Assembly: GCA_001458075.1 (NCBI GenBank)
Contig: LN899469.1
Coordinates: forward strand, 620,001-684,000
Length of the DNA stretch: 64,000 nucleotides
Source: Idiomarinaceae bacterium HL-53
Lineage (GTDB): Bacteria; Pseudomonadota; Gammaproteobacteria; Enterobacterales; Alteromonadaceae
Reading direction: 5' to 3'
The translations under genes and the position numbers were made by a program. The notes below the pieces were generated by a model that was not told the DNA's origin, did not search any database, and was given only the letters and a program-made list of their open reading frames with translations. How positions within the stretch are numbered: the stretch's first letter is position 1; every line of letters starts with the position of its first letter. Below are positions 8,273 through 18,034 of this stretch, in pieces.

Positions 8273-9265
8273 CTAGGTGTCCTGTGGCGTTAATTCACAA
8301 ATAGGCACTTTGGCAAAATAAATGGCCGGCCGGTAACCACCCGCAATCGGGTTATGCGCTGAGTAATAACTCACATATGCAACCCCCTCACGCACCACGA
8401 GTCCCGCATAGCTCGTGTCACCCCCAGAAGGAAGTCGTCCGCACTCGGTCAATGCCCCCGTTTCTTTGTCAACCCAAGCAAAACTGGTTCGTGCCGCAAT
8501 GAGTTGTTTGTTCTCAATCGTATAAAACCTCACCACCGCGAGTAGCCGATCATCTTCCAGTGCCACCATCACCGGACCGCCAATGCGTACTTTTGAATTC
8601 TTCCACTGCCACTTCTCATAAGGTGGTTCAGCAGACCCTAACAGGGCTGGTTGAGGGTCTCGGCGCATTAAACACCACGCAGTGCCGTCGGACGTAAAAC
8701 AGACACCACTCTCATTACTATATTCAGGTTTTCGCTTGCCTCGTAGCCGATTTACAATGGGTTCGAAGTGAATAGCATCGTCGGTTTTATAAAGCCGCGC
8801 ATGGTAATCACCCCCTACTTTATAAGCAACGCCAAGCCCTTCTCTAGCCGGCGGTTTTAGAAACGCCACACGCCAAAGCCAAAGGTCTCTCTCGCCTACA
8901 GGCACTGGCGCTTTCCAACTTCGGCCTCGCCTTGAAACCCAAGCGTAAACTTGGTGGGAGTAACCATGCTCGGACCGGTTTACCTTTGCTGCGGAAAGCA
9001 AAACGAGTTCATTTTGAGGGTTCACCACGAGTGATGGATCACGCAAATCCGCGTGTTCCATTTCGAACACTTTCACAGTTCGCCACGAATCACCGTTTTT
9101 TGAGCGCAGCAAACGGACCCTGCCATCGGGTGATACATGATTTTCGCCTTCGCGAAATGCACACCACCAAGCATCTCGAAACCACACTAAATCAGTAAAG
9201 GCATTGTGCGGTGCGCGCGCCCAAATACGTTTTGCTGAAAATAAGGGAGGTTGTTGCTTACTCAT
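8273..9265 (-). CDS. Sialidase-fold (BNR-like) beta-propeller protein, cytoplasmic
   Basis: A 330-residue protein without signal peptide or membrane segment. It has recurring Asp-box-like strands such as SKNGDSWRTVKVF, SRRGRSWKAPVPV and TDDAIHFEP, and FREGENHVSPDGRVRLLRS near residue 37, which fit a six-bladed sialidase/glycosyl-hydrolase-like propeller. An Arg-rich N-terminal strand and EYSNESGVCF resemble the exo-alpha-sialidase core, but the full set of catalytic Arg, Tyr and Glu residues cannot be confirmed by eye. Its start overlaps pqiC by four bases and its stop is four bases from the kinase gene. A cytoplasmic propeller between a lipid-transport operon and a two-component system is unusual. 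Substrate unknown. Confidence 0.65.
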   Translation of the reverse strand: MSKQQPPLFSAKRIWARAPHNAFTDLVWFRDAWWCAFREGENHVSPDGRVRLLRSKNGDSWRTVKVFEMEHADLRDPSLVVNPQNELVLLSAAKVNRSEHGYSHQVYAWVSRRGRSWKAPVPVGERDLWLWRVAFLKPPAREGLGVAYKVGGDYHARLYKTDDAIHFEPIVNRLRGKRKPEYSNESGVCFTSDGTAWCLMRRDPQPALLGSAEPPYEKWQWKNSKVRIGGPVMVALEDDRLLAVVRFYTIENKQLIAARTSFAWVDKETGALTECGRLPSGGDTSYAGLVVREGVAYVSYYSAHNPIAGGYRPAIYFAKVPICELTPQDT

Positions 9266-9876
9266 GAGCTTTCATTGGTTTTTACTTCAGCCAGCTGTTC
9301 TCCAAGCGCTTGCAACGCTTCATGCCAAGCGGCACCTAAGGCCACTACAAACTGCGCGTAGTCTTGAGACTGCTCGTTATTAAACTGCACTTCCTCTCGA
9401 GCGCTAACGGTACCGCTGTGAACAAAATCTTCTTTGGCGTCACGTAAAAACCACTGCACTTGAACCTCAGCTTCCCCCGCTGCGTTCAAGTGAAATTTAT
9501 CCACGTGTAAATCGACTCGATAATCCATGCTACGAAGATAGCCTGTACTCAACAAAGGCACCCACTGGCTGGCCGGAAATTGTTGTAACAAACCTTGCCT
9601 CATTTGCCGTTCGATTTGTGCTTCAAGAGGATCTCCCCAGCGGTGCAAACGAGTTTGTGTAATTTCCGTTTCACTCGCAGCGACAACCAGTCCTTGGCCT
9701 GTGAGAAACTCCGCCATGCGAATTGAGCCCAGTGCGTATTTGCCTTTAAATTCAGCGTCACGCGCAGTGAAATTGGGCTCGGGCAAAACAAAATATTTTA
9801 CCTCAGGCGGTTTCGCAGCACAGGCCATCAAGCCCAGGCTCAATAGTCCAATTAGAAATATTTGGAAGGACTTCAT
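9262..9876 (-). CDS. pqiC: PqiC outer-membrane lipoprotein
   Basis: A 204-residue lipoprotein of the PqiC/YmbA (ABC-type transport auxiliary) family. The signal peptide MKSFQIFLIGLLSLGLMAC ends in a lipobox (LMAC, Cys19). The mature domain begins PPEVKYFVLP, typical of the family. In E. coli PqiC sits on the inner face of the outer membrane and docks the PqiB needle. It overlaps pqiB by four bases upstream and the propeller gene by four bases downstream, so all are translated from one message. Confidence 0.88.
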   Translation of the reverse strand: MKSFQIFLIGLLSLGLMACAAKPPEVKYFVLPEPNFTARDAEFKGKYALGSIRMAEFLTGQGLVVAASETEITQTRLHRWGDPLEAQIERQMRQGLLQQFPASQWVPLLSTGYLRSMDYRVDLHVDKFHLNAAGEAEVQVQWFLRDAKEDFVHSGTVSAREEVQFNNEQSQDYAQFVVALGAAWHEALQALGEQLAEVKTNESS

Positions 9877-11534
9877 GGCTCTCTCCTAAGCGGCGGATCT
9901 TTAGGAATTCTGGTATCAAAAAAGAGTGCACTCGGCGTGTCTCTCAAAGTTTCACCAACGGGCTCCAGATCACGTAAAATACTATTCAACCGTTCAATCG
10001 ACAGCGTCAGTTCATTATAGGCGGGCGCGTCTACTGAGTAGCCTGCAAATGTGCGTTCAAGCTCATCAAGCGCTCTCACCAGGGCACCAGGCAGTTCACG
10101 AACGTCTTGTTCAGCGAGCAAGGAATTCAGTTGCTCTGATGCATTCGCAATGGCCTCAAGCGTCCGCTCAGAATAAACAAGTGTTTCCGTCGCCGTATCA
10201 ATGAATTCGTCAAGTTTAATACTGTTCAAACTGTCTAACAGTGCCGTAAGCTTTTGATCAAGTTGTGTAAAACTATTCGTAACTGAGGGGAATACCGGAT
10301 ATTCAGTGTCTAAACTTGCAACTTGGTAAGTTTCATCCGGGTAAAAGTTTAAATCTACAAACAACGCTCCCGTCAGCAAGTTACCCGCGCGTAAACTCGC
10401 TCGTAATCCCATTTGAAACATTTGGCTCAGCTCAACCTGCCACCGTAATAGTTGCGCGTCACTCACGCCGTCACTGATTCGCTCTGGCTCAAAACGAATT
10501 AATACTGGAATTTTCAGATCAAGAAGCGAAGAGGAGTTACCCACTTGGCCCCGGTATGGTACTTCTTCCACAGTGCCCACACGCACACCTTTGTATTCAA
10601 CCGGTGAGCCTTTATTCAGGCCTCGAACACTGTCTTCTAGCAGCACCACATAACGCAGTACCGCGGTATAACGGGCCTGCTTTGCTTCCTCTTCGTTTGC
10701 AAACAATTGGAATTCAGTCGCCTCTGCAACCGCATCTTCAGACTCATTAGGTTCAAATGCGCCAAAAGTCACACCGCCGCCAATAAGCGACTCAAGGGAG
10801 CCTATTTCGACACGAACCCCTTGCGAATCTAAATCTAGCTGCGCCCCAGAGCTCATCCAGAATCGAACACTACTTGTGACAAGACTATTGTAGGGCGCTT
10901 GCACAAAAATCTGGTATTCCATCGTTCGTTCTTCGTGATCAAACTCGGCTGCTTCAACGCGTCCTACGCTGTAGCCTCGATAAAGTACCGGATCGCCAAC
11001 CCCAAGCATCGTGGCATCACTGGCCGTCAGTCGCAGCCGCAAGCCATCCATGTCGGCGGGAGTTACCGGTGGCGAATCAAGCGCAACAAAGCTAGCCTCA
11101 CGATCGTTTGCATGGCCCGGCTGTAATTGAATATACGCCCCAGAGAGTAAGGTGGTTAACCCGCTAATACCCTGCCGACCGACGCGCGGCTTTACCACCC
11201 AAAATTGAGTTTCACTATTGAGCATACGATCGGTGTCTTGATACATCCTCACCTCAACGACTGCATGCTCGAAATCTTCTGAGAGCCGAACTTGCTCAAC
11301 GCGACCAACCGCTACGTCTTGTGCCTTTACCAAAGTTTTACCCGCTTCAATGCCTTCAGCGCTATCAATCTCGATAGTAATCATCTGGCCACGACTTGAT
11401 ACAGTGTCGTACGCCATCCAAATTCCGATAGCGACAGCCACAATCGGGACGAGCCAAACTGAGCTGAGTTTGCGACTTACGCGCTTTTCTGCTCTTGCAA
11501 GGTTGTGGTTTTTCTCTGGCTGATCAGTTGACAC
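9873..11534 (-). CDS. pqiB: PqiB, MCE-domain intermembrane transport protein
   Basis: A 553-residue protein (E. coli PqiB is 546). An N-terminal TM anchor (SVWLVPIVAVAIGIWMAYDT, about 25-44) is followed by three MCE/MlaD domains, starting near residues 50 (ITIEIDSAEGIEAGKTLV), 160 (LRLRLTASDATMLGVGDPVL) and 290 (YVVLLEDSVRGLNKGSPVEY), then a long C-terminal helical region that builds the periplasmic needle. It moves lipids between inner and outer membranes with PqiA and PqiC. The GTG start lies inside the last codons of pqiA (11-base overlap). Three MCE domains point to PqiB and not LetB (seven). Confidence 0.92.
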   Translation of the reverse strand: MSTDQPEKNHNLARAEKRVSRKLSSVWLVPIVAVAIGIWMAYDTVSSRGQMITIEIDSAEGIEAGKTLVKAQDVAVGRVEQVRLSEDFEHAVVEVRMYQDTDRMLNSETQFWVVKPRVGRQGISGLTTLLSGAYIQLQPGHANDREASFVALDSPPVTPADMDGLRLRLTASDATMLGVGDPVLYRGYSVGRVEAAEFDHEERTMEYQIFVQAPYNSLVTSSVRFWMSSGAQLDLDSQGVRVEIGSLESLIGGGVTFGAFEPNESEDAVAEATEFQLFANEEEAKQARYTAVLRYVVLLEDSVRGLNKGSPVEYKGVRVGTVEEVPYRGQVGNSSSLLDLKIPVLIRFEPERISDGVSDAQLLRWQVELSQMFQMGLRASLRAGNLLTGALFVDLNFYPDETYQVASLDTEYPVFPSVTNSFTQLDQKLTALLDSLNSIKLDEFIDTATETLVYSERTLEAIANASEQLNSLLAEQDVRELPGALVRALDELERTFAGYSVDAPAYNELTLSIERLNSILRDLEPVGETLRDTPSALFFDTRIPKDPPLRREP

Positions 11535-12774
11535 GTTGTTGCTCCATTTTTATTTGCGGCTGCCATAATAGCCGTGGATCAAACACCATAGCTGCAATCA
11601 TGGTCAGTATTACGACGCCTGCAAATGCCACCGCGGCAGCACCTGGGTAGATACTCAAGAGTACTCCCCCTTGAATCAGCGCAACCATAATGGCAACCAC
11701 GAATACATCGATCATAGACCACCGGCCAATGACTTCCGTCATTCGATACCATCGCATACGTCGCTCGGTCGCCAGTGCCTCCGGCTTCGCTGATAAATAG
11801 CACAAATATCCTAAAATCAATAACTTCGCTACAGGTACAACAAAACTAGCAAAAAATATCACAAAAGCAATGAAGTAACTTCCCATCTCGATCATCTGAA
11901 GCACACCTCCTAAAATCGTGGAGTAAACGCGTCCTCCTATCGTGTCGGTGTACATCATTGGGTAGATATTTGCCGGCACATAAAGCACCGCAGCCGCGAC
12001 TAGCAGCGCCCAAGTCGCTTGGGTGCGCAATGGCGTAGGTGTGGCAATGTGACTATGGCAGCGAATACACTGTTTAGCATCTGCTTGATTTAATACGCCG
12101 CAACAATCACAACCAATCAGCCCTTGTTCATGCGCGGTCATGCCAACTCGGGCGCCGGCCGGCGGTGCCGGTTCGTTTTTTAATGCAAACCAGAGCCAAT
12201 CAGCGTCCACCAGGTTCACTGTTTTTGTAAGTAAAATGACATAAAAACAAAACGCGATGAACGACCAACCGATACCAATCTCTGCCATGCCTGAGAGCTT
12301 TGCAAGACTTACCAAGACACCAATTAAAAATACATCGGTCATTAACCATGGTTTTAGCCCTGAGAGCATGCGTGCCAGAAATAATACCCCCGGGAGCTGC
12401 ACGCGCATTGCAACCGAGCCATATAACCAAACCATGGACGCCAAAAACAAGCCCGGTAATACAATAATTGAAAGCGCAATGAGCAATGCCAGTATCGGCC
12501 AGTCGTTATCGAACATCGCAAATGCTGCGTCGCTTAACACAATTTCATGCTCAATGCCGCTCATCTGAAAGCTCAGAAAGGGAAAAGGAAGGGTGAGCAA
12601 CAACATGACCAGCGCCGCACTGGCATTTGAAAGGACCCGTTGCGCCGGTGCATCATGGCGATGCACCAATTCTCGCTGGCAACGAGGGCAATAAGCCGAC
12701 TCACCGGGTTTTAATACCGGTAATGCACTCACCCAATCGCATTCTGGGCACGCGCGCCAGCGCCGAGAGCTCAT
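11524..12774 (-). CDS. pqiA: PqiA inner-membrane protein
   Basis: A 416-residue polytopic protein (E. coli PqiA is 417). Two zinc-ribbon-like Cys sets precede two four-helix membrane halves: CPECDW with YCPRCQ near residues 9-34, and CDCCG with CIRCH near 224-240. This duplicated DUF2569-like layout defines PqiA/LetA. It is the inner-membrane partner feeding the PqiB needle. In E. coli the operon is induced by paraquat via SoxRS and by stationary phase; no such site was identified here. First gene of the overlapping run pqiA-pqiB-pqiC-propeller-kinase-regulator. Confidence 0.92.
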   Translation of the reverse strand: MSSRRWRACPECDWVSALPVLKPGESAYCPRCQRELVHRHDAPAQRVLSNASAALVMLLLTLPFPFLSFQMSGIEHEIVLSDAAFAMFDNDWPILALLIALSIIVLPGLFLASMVWLYGSVAMRVQLPGVLFLARMLSGLKPWLMTDVFLIGVLVSLAKLSGMAEIGIGWSFIAFCFYVILLTKTVNLVDADWLWFALKNEPAPPAGARVGMTAHEQGLIGCDCCGVLNQADAKQCIRCHSHIATPTPLRTQATWALLVAAAVLYVPANIYPMMYTDTIGGRVYSTILGGVLQMIEMGSYFIAFVIFFASFVVPVAKLLILGYLCYLSAKPEALATERRMRWYRMTEVIGRWSMIDVFVVAIMVALIQGGVLLSIYPGAAAVAFAGVVILTMIAAMVFDPRLLWQPQIKMEQQRVN

Positions 12775-12788
12775 TGTAGTCTCAATAC

Positions 12789-13034
12789 CTAAGACTTAGG
12801 TTGGCTGAGCTCTTCAATTTTTTTTTCCAGCTCATCGATACGTTGGCGCAAATGAAGCACCATTTGCTGCTGAATTTGTAACTCTTCTCGAGTGACCACA
12901 TCTAACTTACCTAGTTGCTGCTGCAACGATTGCTTCACTCTCCCCTCAAGATTATCCGCTGCCTCCCGCACGCCTGGGGGAATACTTTCCGTGATTTGTC
13001 GTGCGAGTTGTTCGAGTTTTTTACCGTCTATCAT
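12789..13034 (-). CDS. ubiK: UbiK, ubiquinone biosynthesis accessory factor
   Basis: An 81-residue protein of the BMFP/YqiC family, close to the usual length. The N-terminal amphipathic part (MIDGKKLEQLARQITESIP) is followed by a C-terminal coiled coil (QQMVLHLRQRIDELEKKIEEL) that trimerises. UbiK pairs with UbiJ in the soluble ubiquinone-biosynthesis metabolon and binds lipids. It lies 14 bases upstream of pqiA on the same strand, so co-transcription is possible, and its upstream region is shared with the divergent rep gene. Confidence 0.88.
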   Translation of the reverse strand: MIDGKKLEQLARQITESIPPGVREAADNLEGRVKQSLQQQLGKLDVVTREELQIQQQMVLHLRQRIDELEKKIEELSQPKS

Positions 13035-13180
13035 ATGGAGGTCCTTTTACATCTTTATCTACAGCCTAGTAATCACTATAGCACGGGAAACAGCACATTC
13101 TCTTGTTTCAGCGAAGGGTCGAGATCGGGTACAATTCTCTTCTCTCTAATTCCTATTTTCCACAGCCAGCAGAAGGCCGC

Positions 13181-15214
13181 ATGCAACTTAATTCTCAGCA
13201 GCAAGAAGCAGTTGAATTCACCTCCGGGCCCCTGCTCGTACTGGCCGGTGCAGGCAGCGGTAAAACACGTGTAATCACCGAGAAAATAGCGCATTTAATT
13301 ACGCGTTGTAACTACCAGCCGCGGCATATTGCAGCTGTTACCTTTACCAATAAAGCCGCACGAGAAATGCGCGAGCGTATTGGTCAGCGGCTAGGACGTC
13401 AGAGCACGCGAGGACTTCGCGTTTCTACATTTCACACCTTGGGCCTTGATATTATCCGTAAGGAAGCAGCCCACCTCGGTTTCAAACCCGGTTTCTCCCT
13501 CTTTGACGATCAAGACACTTACAGCTTACTCAATGCGCTCACTGAAAATACCCTTCAAGGCGATAAGAGCCTCATTCAAAAAGTGCAATACCAAATTGGG
13601 CAATGGAAAAACGCGATGCTGCTGCCCGCACATGTCAAGATAGAAAACGACCCTGATTTGCAGTTTGCACTGGATATCTATGAAGCCTATCAGCGACACT
13701 TAAAAGCATACAATGCACTCGATTTTGATGATCTCATTCTATTACCTACGCTTTTGTTAAAAGGTAACGAAACAGTTCTCAAGAAATGGCAACAACGTAT
13801 TCAATACCTACTCGTAGATGAGTATCAAGATACGAACACCAGTCAGTATCAGTTAGTTCGACTTCTTGTGGGAAGTCGCGCTCGCTATACGGTGGTTGGC
13901 GATGACGACCAAAGTATCTACTCTTGGCGAGGGGCTCAACCACAAAACTTGGCACTACTGCAACGAGACTTTCCGGAGCTGCGGGTGATTAAACTCGAAC
14001 AAAACTATCGCTCGGTAGGCAGGGTTTTGAAAGCTGCGAACATATTAATTGAAAATAACCCACATGTTTTTGAGAAAAAGCTCTTTTCCCAAATGGAATA
14101 TGGCGAGCCGCTGAAAGTGATTTTTGGTCGCAATGAGGAGCATGAGGCCGAACGAGTCATCGCGGAAATCGTTCGTGAACGCTTCATGCAACAAACACGT
14201 TACGGTGAGTATGCCATTCTCTACCGAGGCAACCACCAGTCTCGACTCTTTGAGAAAGCACTGATGGCGAACCGGATCCCCTATAAGATCACCGGAGGAC
14301 AATCGTTTTTCGCGCGGGCAGAAATCAAAGATATGATGGCTTATTTGCGCCTTGTAGTGAATGGCGATGATGATAATGCGCTACTACGTATTATTAATGT
14401 TCCGCGCCGAGGTATCGGCCCTCAAACACTTGAAAGAATAGGTCAGCTCGCGCATCAGGAAAATATCAGTTTGTTTGAGGCCTGCCAGCATGCCGGGCTG
14501 AAAACTATGTTGAACAGCCATAGCTATCAAGATGTGCAAGCATTTGTAGATATTATCCTAAACGCTTCGAGAGCCGCTTCAGGTGATGCGAAGTACGCGA
14601 TTGAGGCAGTACAGCAGCTCGTTCACCAATCAGGTTATGAAGAGTGGCTCTATGAAACGAGTCCAAGCCCGAGCGCCGCAGAAATGCGCGTAAAGAACAT
14701 TAATGAACTCTATCGTTGGGTTGTCAACATGTTGGAAGGCGATGCTGAACATGAGGCCATGACACTAGATCAGGTGGTATCACGCCTTATGCTAAGAGAT
14801 ATACTCAGCCGCCAAGACGAAGAGGACGAGAGTGACCAAGTACAATTAATGACCTTGCATGCCTCGAAAGGGCTCGAATTTCCCTACGTGTTTATGGTTG
14901 GAATGGAAGAAGGCTTGTTGCCTCACCAAACCAGTATCGACAACGACGATATTGAGGAAGAAAGGCGCCTTGCATACGTAGGAATTACGCGTGCTCAACA
15001 GAAGTTAACGTTTACAATGGCCAAAGAACGACGCCAATTCGGTGAAATCACTCGACCTGAGCCGAGTCGCTTTTTAATGGAGCTCCCTCAGGACGACATT
15101 CATTGGGAAGACCAACAAAGGAAATTACCGGAAGATGAGCGCAAGAAGCGCAGTAAGGCGAGTGCCGCGAGAATTTTGGCCATGCTAGAAGGAAACGATG
15201 AGAGTAAAGATTAG
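13181..15214 (+). CDS. rep: ATP-dependent DNA helicase Rep
   Basis: A 677-residue superfamily 1A 3'-5' helicase (E. coli Rep is 673). The start at 13181 (MQLNSQQQEAVEF, with AGAAGG upstream) matches Rep N-termini; the open frame extends upstream but without homology. Motifs: Q motif, Walker A GAGSGKT near residue 23, TFTNKAAREM (Ia), DEYQDTN (II), GDDDQSIYSWRGA (III), LEQNYRS (IV), LMTLHASKGLEFPYVF (V) and VGITRAQQKL (VI). Rep removes protein roadblocks ahead of the replisome. It converges on the GGDEF-EAL gene with a four-base overlap of stop codons. Confidence 0.95.
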   Translation: MQLNSQQQEAVEFTSGPLLVLAGAGSGKTRVITEKIAHLITRCNYQPRHIAAVTFTNKAAREMRERIGQRLGRQSTRGLRVSTFHTLGLDIIRKEAAHLGFKPGFSLFDDQDTYSLLNALTENTLQGDKSLIQKVQYQIGQWKNAMLLPAHVKIENDPDLQFALDIYEAYQRHLKAYNALDFDDLILLPTLLLKGNETVLKKWQQRIQYLLVDEYQDTNTSQYQLVRLLVGSRARYTVVGDDDQSIYSWRGAQPQNLALLQRDFPELRVIKLEQNYRSVGRVLKAANILIENNPHVFEKKLFSQMEYGEPLKVIFGRNEEHEAERVIAEIVRERFMQQTRYGEYAILYRGNHQSRLFEKALMANRIPYKITGGQSFFARAEIKDMMAYLRLVVNGDDDNALLRIINVPRRGIGPQTLERIGQLAHQENISLFEACQHAGLKTMLNSHSYQDVQAFVDIILNASRAASGDAKYAIEAVQQLVHQSGYEEWLYETSPSPSAAEMRVKNINELYRWVVNMLEGDAEHEAMTLDQVVSRLMLRDILSRQDEEDESDQVQLMTLHASKGLEFPYVFMVGMEEGLLPHQTSIDNDDIEEERRLAYVGITRAQQKLTFTMAKERRQFGEITRPEPSRFLMELPQDDIHWEDQQRKLPEDERKKRSKASAARILAMLEGNDESKD

Positions 15215-17820
15215 GCGCAAGCGACGAAATTAATCTCGGATTTATCAGATTGAGCTTCTTGCGGCGAGCCCAAGTAATGGCCTTGGCCAAAGTGTACACC
15301 GAGATCGGTCAATTGCTTAAGCTGCGCTTTACTCTCAATGCCTTCTGCGGTTAATCGAATTCCGAGTTCTTCACAAAGCGTTACAACATGTCGCACCATG
15401 GCCTGCGCCCGCTCTTTCTTCCCAACCTGCGCAACAAACCGATGATCGAGCTTCACGATGTCGAACGGGAAGTTATAAATAAACTGTAACGGCCCTGAGC
15501 CTTTGCCAAAATCGTCCAAGGCTAACTGGAAGCCATGCTCTTTCAATCGTCTTAAGCTTGCTACAATTCGACGTGGGTCCTCGTTTTGCAAAGACGCTTC
15601 ATCGAATTCCAACATCAACGCCGTTGGATTCACTTTAGCCTCGTTCACTGTATGAATAAGACGTTGAACATGGCGGTTACGCAATAAATGCTGGATCGAT
15701 AAATTAATGTGTACTGGCGCAGTTTGCTGCCCCGAGGCTTCACGCTGCCCTAATAATTGACAGGCTTGATTGAGCATCCATACGTCGATATCTAAAATGG
15801 CGCCCGAGCGTTCAGCAAGCCCAAGGAAGTCCTCTGGCTGCACAAGTTCATCGCCTTTTCTCCAGCGCAGTAGTAATTCATATCCAGCCACGGTGCGAGT
15901 TTCAATATCCTGTATTGGTTGATACCAAAGTACAAAGTCTTCGTCCACCTGCGCATGGCGTAACGCAGTTTCTTGATTAATTGCGGCAACCAAACCACTT
16001 CGAATTGTCTCGTCGAATACCACGTAGCGGCCACGCCCCATGCTTTTTGCTTCGTACATAGCCGCATCGGCATCACGCAACAAACGCTCGACGGTATCGT
16101 TCCCATCTCGATATGTGGCAATACCAATACTGGCACCAGAAAAATGCTCTTGGCTTTCTAGTACAAATGGTTCACGCATGGTTTCTATAATACGTGCTGC
16201 CACGTCTTTTACGTCATCTAAATGCACAACACGATCAAGTAAAATTACGAACTCATCGCCACCCAAACGAGCGAGTAAATCGTGCTCACGAATTGCACTG
16301 CCGAGACGTTCACTCACTTCAAGAAGGAATTTATCGCCGGCGGAATGCCCGAGTGTATCGTTGATGTTTTTGAACCGGTCCAAATCGACGAATAAAATTG
16401 CAAAATATTCTTTTGTACGGCGTTTCTGCGTTGCTAACGCTTGCTTCACACGGTCAGTAAACATCGCCCGATTGGGTAAACCCGTGAGGTTATCGTGGTG
16501 CGCATCGTGATATAAGCGTGCTTCGATTTTCTTACGGCGCTCAATCTCTTCAACGAGTTCCTCGGTTCTCTCAGCAATTCGTTTTTCCAAGAATACATTG
16601 GCTCGCGCGAGCTTCTCAGCCGAACGGCGTCGCTCAATGGCAACCGCGACGTGTTGGGATACGAAATTCAACAGCTCCAAATCATCTCTGGCATAGCGGT
16701 GATCTTCACTGTAGGTCTGCACGGCTAATACACCGAACACTTCTCCGTCCATTGTCAATGGAGAGCCTAACCACTCATGTGCAAGCTTACCGTGATCACT
16801 TGCTTTTACGACTTCACCCCGACGCACTAACTCTTCTCGTTTCTGAGCATTCACGAAAGCCGGTCGCCCCGTGCGTAATACGTATTCAGTAAGGCCCTTT
16901 TGTAAACGCCGTTGCCGCGCCTCATAGCCACTTTCATCTACATAATACGGAAAGTATACCTGCTGACCATTCTCGGTGAGCAACGCCACGTAGAAGTTAT
17001 CGGCATTTAAAAGCTTATCTATTTGCACGTGTAAGTCGCTGTAAAAGCTGCGCATATCTTCCGCGGTATTGGTCAGTTCGGAAATAGCGTAGAGCACACT
17101 GGTTTGTAATTCAGCTTTCTCGCGCTCTGTTACCTCTTTTAACAAACTCTCATTGGCGAAGCGCAATTCAGAAGTTTGATGTTCGATTTCCTTTTCCATC
17201 CACTCACGCTGGCGAAAACGCTCAAGGGCTGTAGCCACGTGTTGGGAAACGAAGGTTAATAACTCGAGGTCTTCATGCTGATAGCGGACTTCATCTACAT
17301 AACTTTGTACCACCATCGCGCCAATCACTTCATCGCCGAGAATAAGTGGGGCGCCCATCCAGTCGACGGGTAATGAGCCCATTGTTTTCACATCACCACT
17401 TTCATTGAGCGCTTCTATATCTTCTCGGGTACATAAAATAGGCTCCCCTGAACGAAGGATATAACCTGTCATACCTCGCATCAGGGCTTCAACTGGCACT
17501 TCTGCAACAAACTCTACGCTATCGTATTCGTCTGCAAAGTAGGGAAAACTGAAGGTTGTACGATCTTCGTTATAGAGGCAAATATAGAAATTGCGGGCTT
17601 CCATAAGTTGCCCGACAATTTTGTGAACAGAGGCATAGAGCTGGTCCATGCTTTGGGCCGACGAAGCCAATTCAGAAATACGAAAAAGTGCCTGCTGAAC
17701 AACTTCAGCCTGCCTATACTTCTCGGTTAACGCTTTTAGCCTTTCAACAACCTTTTCTAGTCGCTTTATTTTTTCGGCCGCATCAACCCGCTCGATCGGT
17801 GTCTTTGCTGTCTTCGTCAC
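15211..17820 (-). CDS. GAF-GAF-GGDEF-EAL cyclic-di-GMP protein
   Basis: An 869-residue cytoplasmic protein: a short coiled coil, two tandem GAF domains (about 40-200 and 235-400, each with a V-QSYVDE/V-QTYSEDHRY-like end) separated by a coiled coil, GGDEF (about 430-600) and EAL (about 610-860). The diguanylate cyclase motif RLGGDEFVILL is intact. The EAL core is divergent: YELLLRW replaces EALLRW, LEFDE replaces the usual ELTES and DDFGKGSG replaces DDFGTGYS. The Glu, Asn, paired Asp, Lys (VKLD) and AEGIE residues are nevertheless present, so phosphodiesterase activity is possible but unsure. GTG start. No membrane segment, so the signal is likely a small cytoplasmic ligand or redox state. 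Confidence 0.88.
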   Translation of the reverse strand: MTKTAKTPIERVDAAEKIKRLEKVVERLKALTEKYRQAEVVQQALFRISELASSAQSMDQLYASVHKIVGQLMEARNFYICLYNEDRTTFSFPYFADEYDSVEFVAEVPVEALMRGMTGYILRSGEPILCTREDIEALNESGDVKTMGSLPVDWMGAPLILGDEVIGAMVVQSYVDEVRYQHEDLELLTFVSQHVATALERFRQREWMEKEIEHQTSELRFANESLLKEVTEREKAELQTSVLYAISELTNTAEDMRSFYSDLHVQIDKLLNADNFYVALLTENGQQVYFPYYVDESGYEARQRRLQKGLTEYVLRTGRPAFVNAQKREELVRRGEVVKASDHGKLAHEWLGSPLTMDGEVFGVLAVQTYSEDHRYARDDLELLNFVSQHVAVAIERRRSAEKLARANVFLEKRIAERTEELVEEIERRKKIEARLYHDAHHDNLTGLPNRAMFTDRVKQALATQKRRTKEYFAILFVDLDRFKNINDTLGHSAGDKFLLEVSERLGSAIREHDLLARLGGDEFVILLDRVVHLDDVKDVAARIIETMREPFVLESQEHFSGASIGIATYRDGNDTVERLLRDADAAMYEAKSMGRGRYVVFDETIRSGLVAAINQETALRHAQVDEDFVLWYQPIQDIETRTVAGYELLLRWRKGDELVQPEDFLGLAERSGAILDIDVWMLNQACQLLGQREASGQQTAPVHINLSIQHLLRNRHVQRLIHTVNEAKVNPTALMLEFDEASLQNEDPRRIVASLRRLKEHGFQLALDDFGKGSGPLQFIYNFPFDIVKLDHRFVAQVGKKERAQAMVRHVVTLCEELGIRLTAEGIESKAQLKQLTDLGVHFGQGHYLGSPQEAQSDKSEINFVACA

Positions 17821-17978
17821 AGACTCTCTCGTCTACCATGAATAGCGCACTAGCACGCCCGTCCTTTTTATTTTAACAACCCCATTATTATTGTTATATA
17901 GTTGTAAATCTCTACCACCAAAGTCTGAGTATAACTTGCACACATGAGTTTGAAAAGACATGAGGTCGGACTAGATGT

Positions 17979-18010
17979 AACAAAAAACCGCCACATGGGC
18001 GGTTTTTGTT
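17979..18010 (-). terminator. Terminator downstream of the cytochrome c gene
   Basis: Perfect-looking hairpin: ACCGCC, loop ACAT, GGGCGGT, with A and T runs on both sides (AACAAAAA and TTTTTGTT). It lies 24 bases past the stop of the minus-strand cytochrome gene; the flanking runs let it work in either direction. Confidence 0.85.
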
Positions 18011-18034
18011 ATAACACGTTGAAACTGGTAAAAA

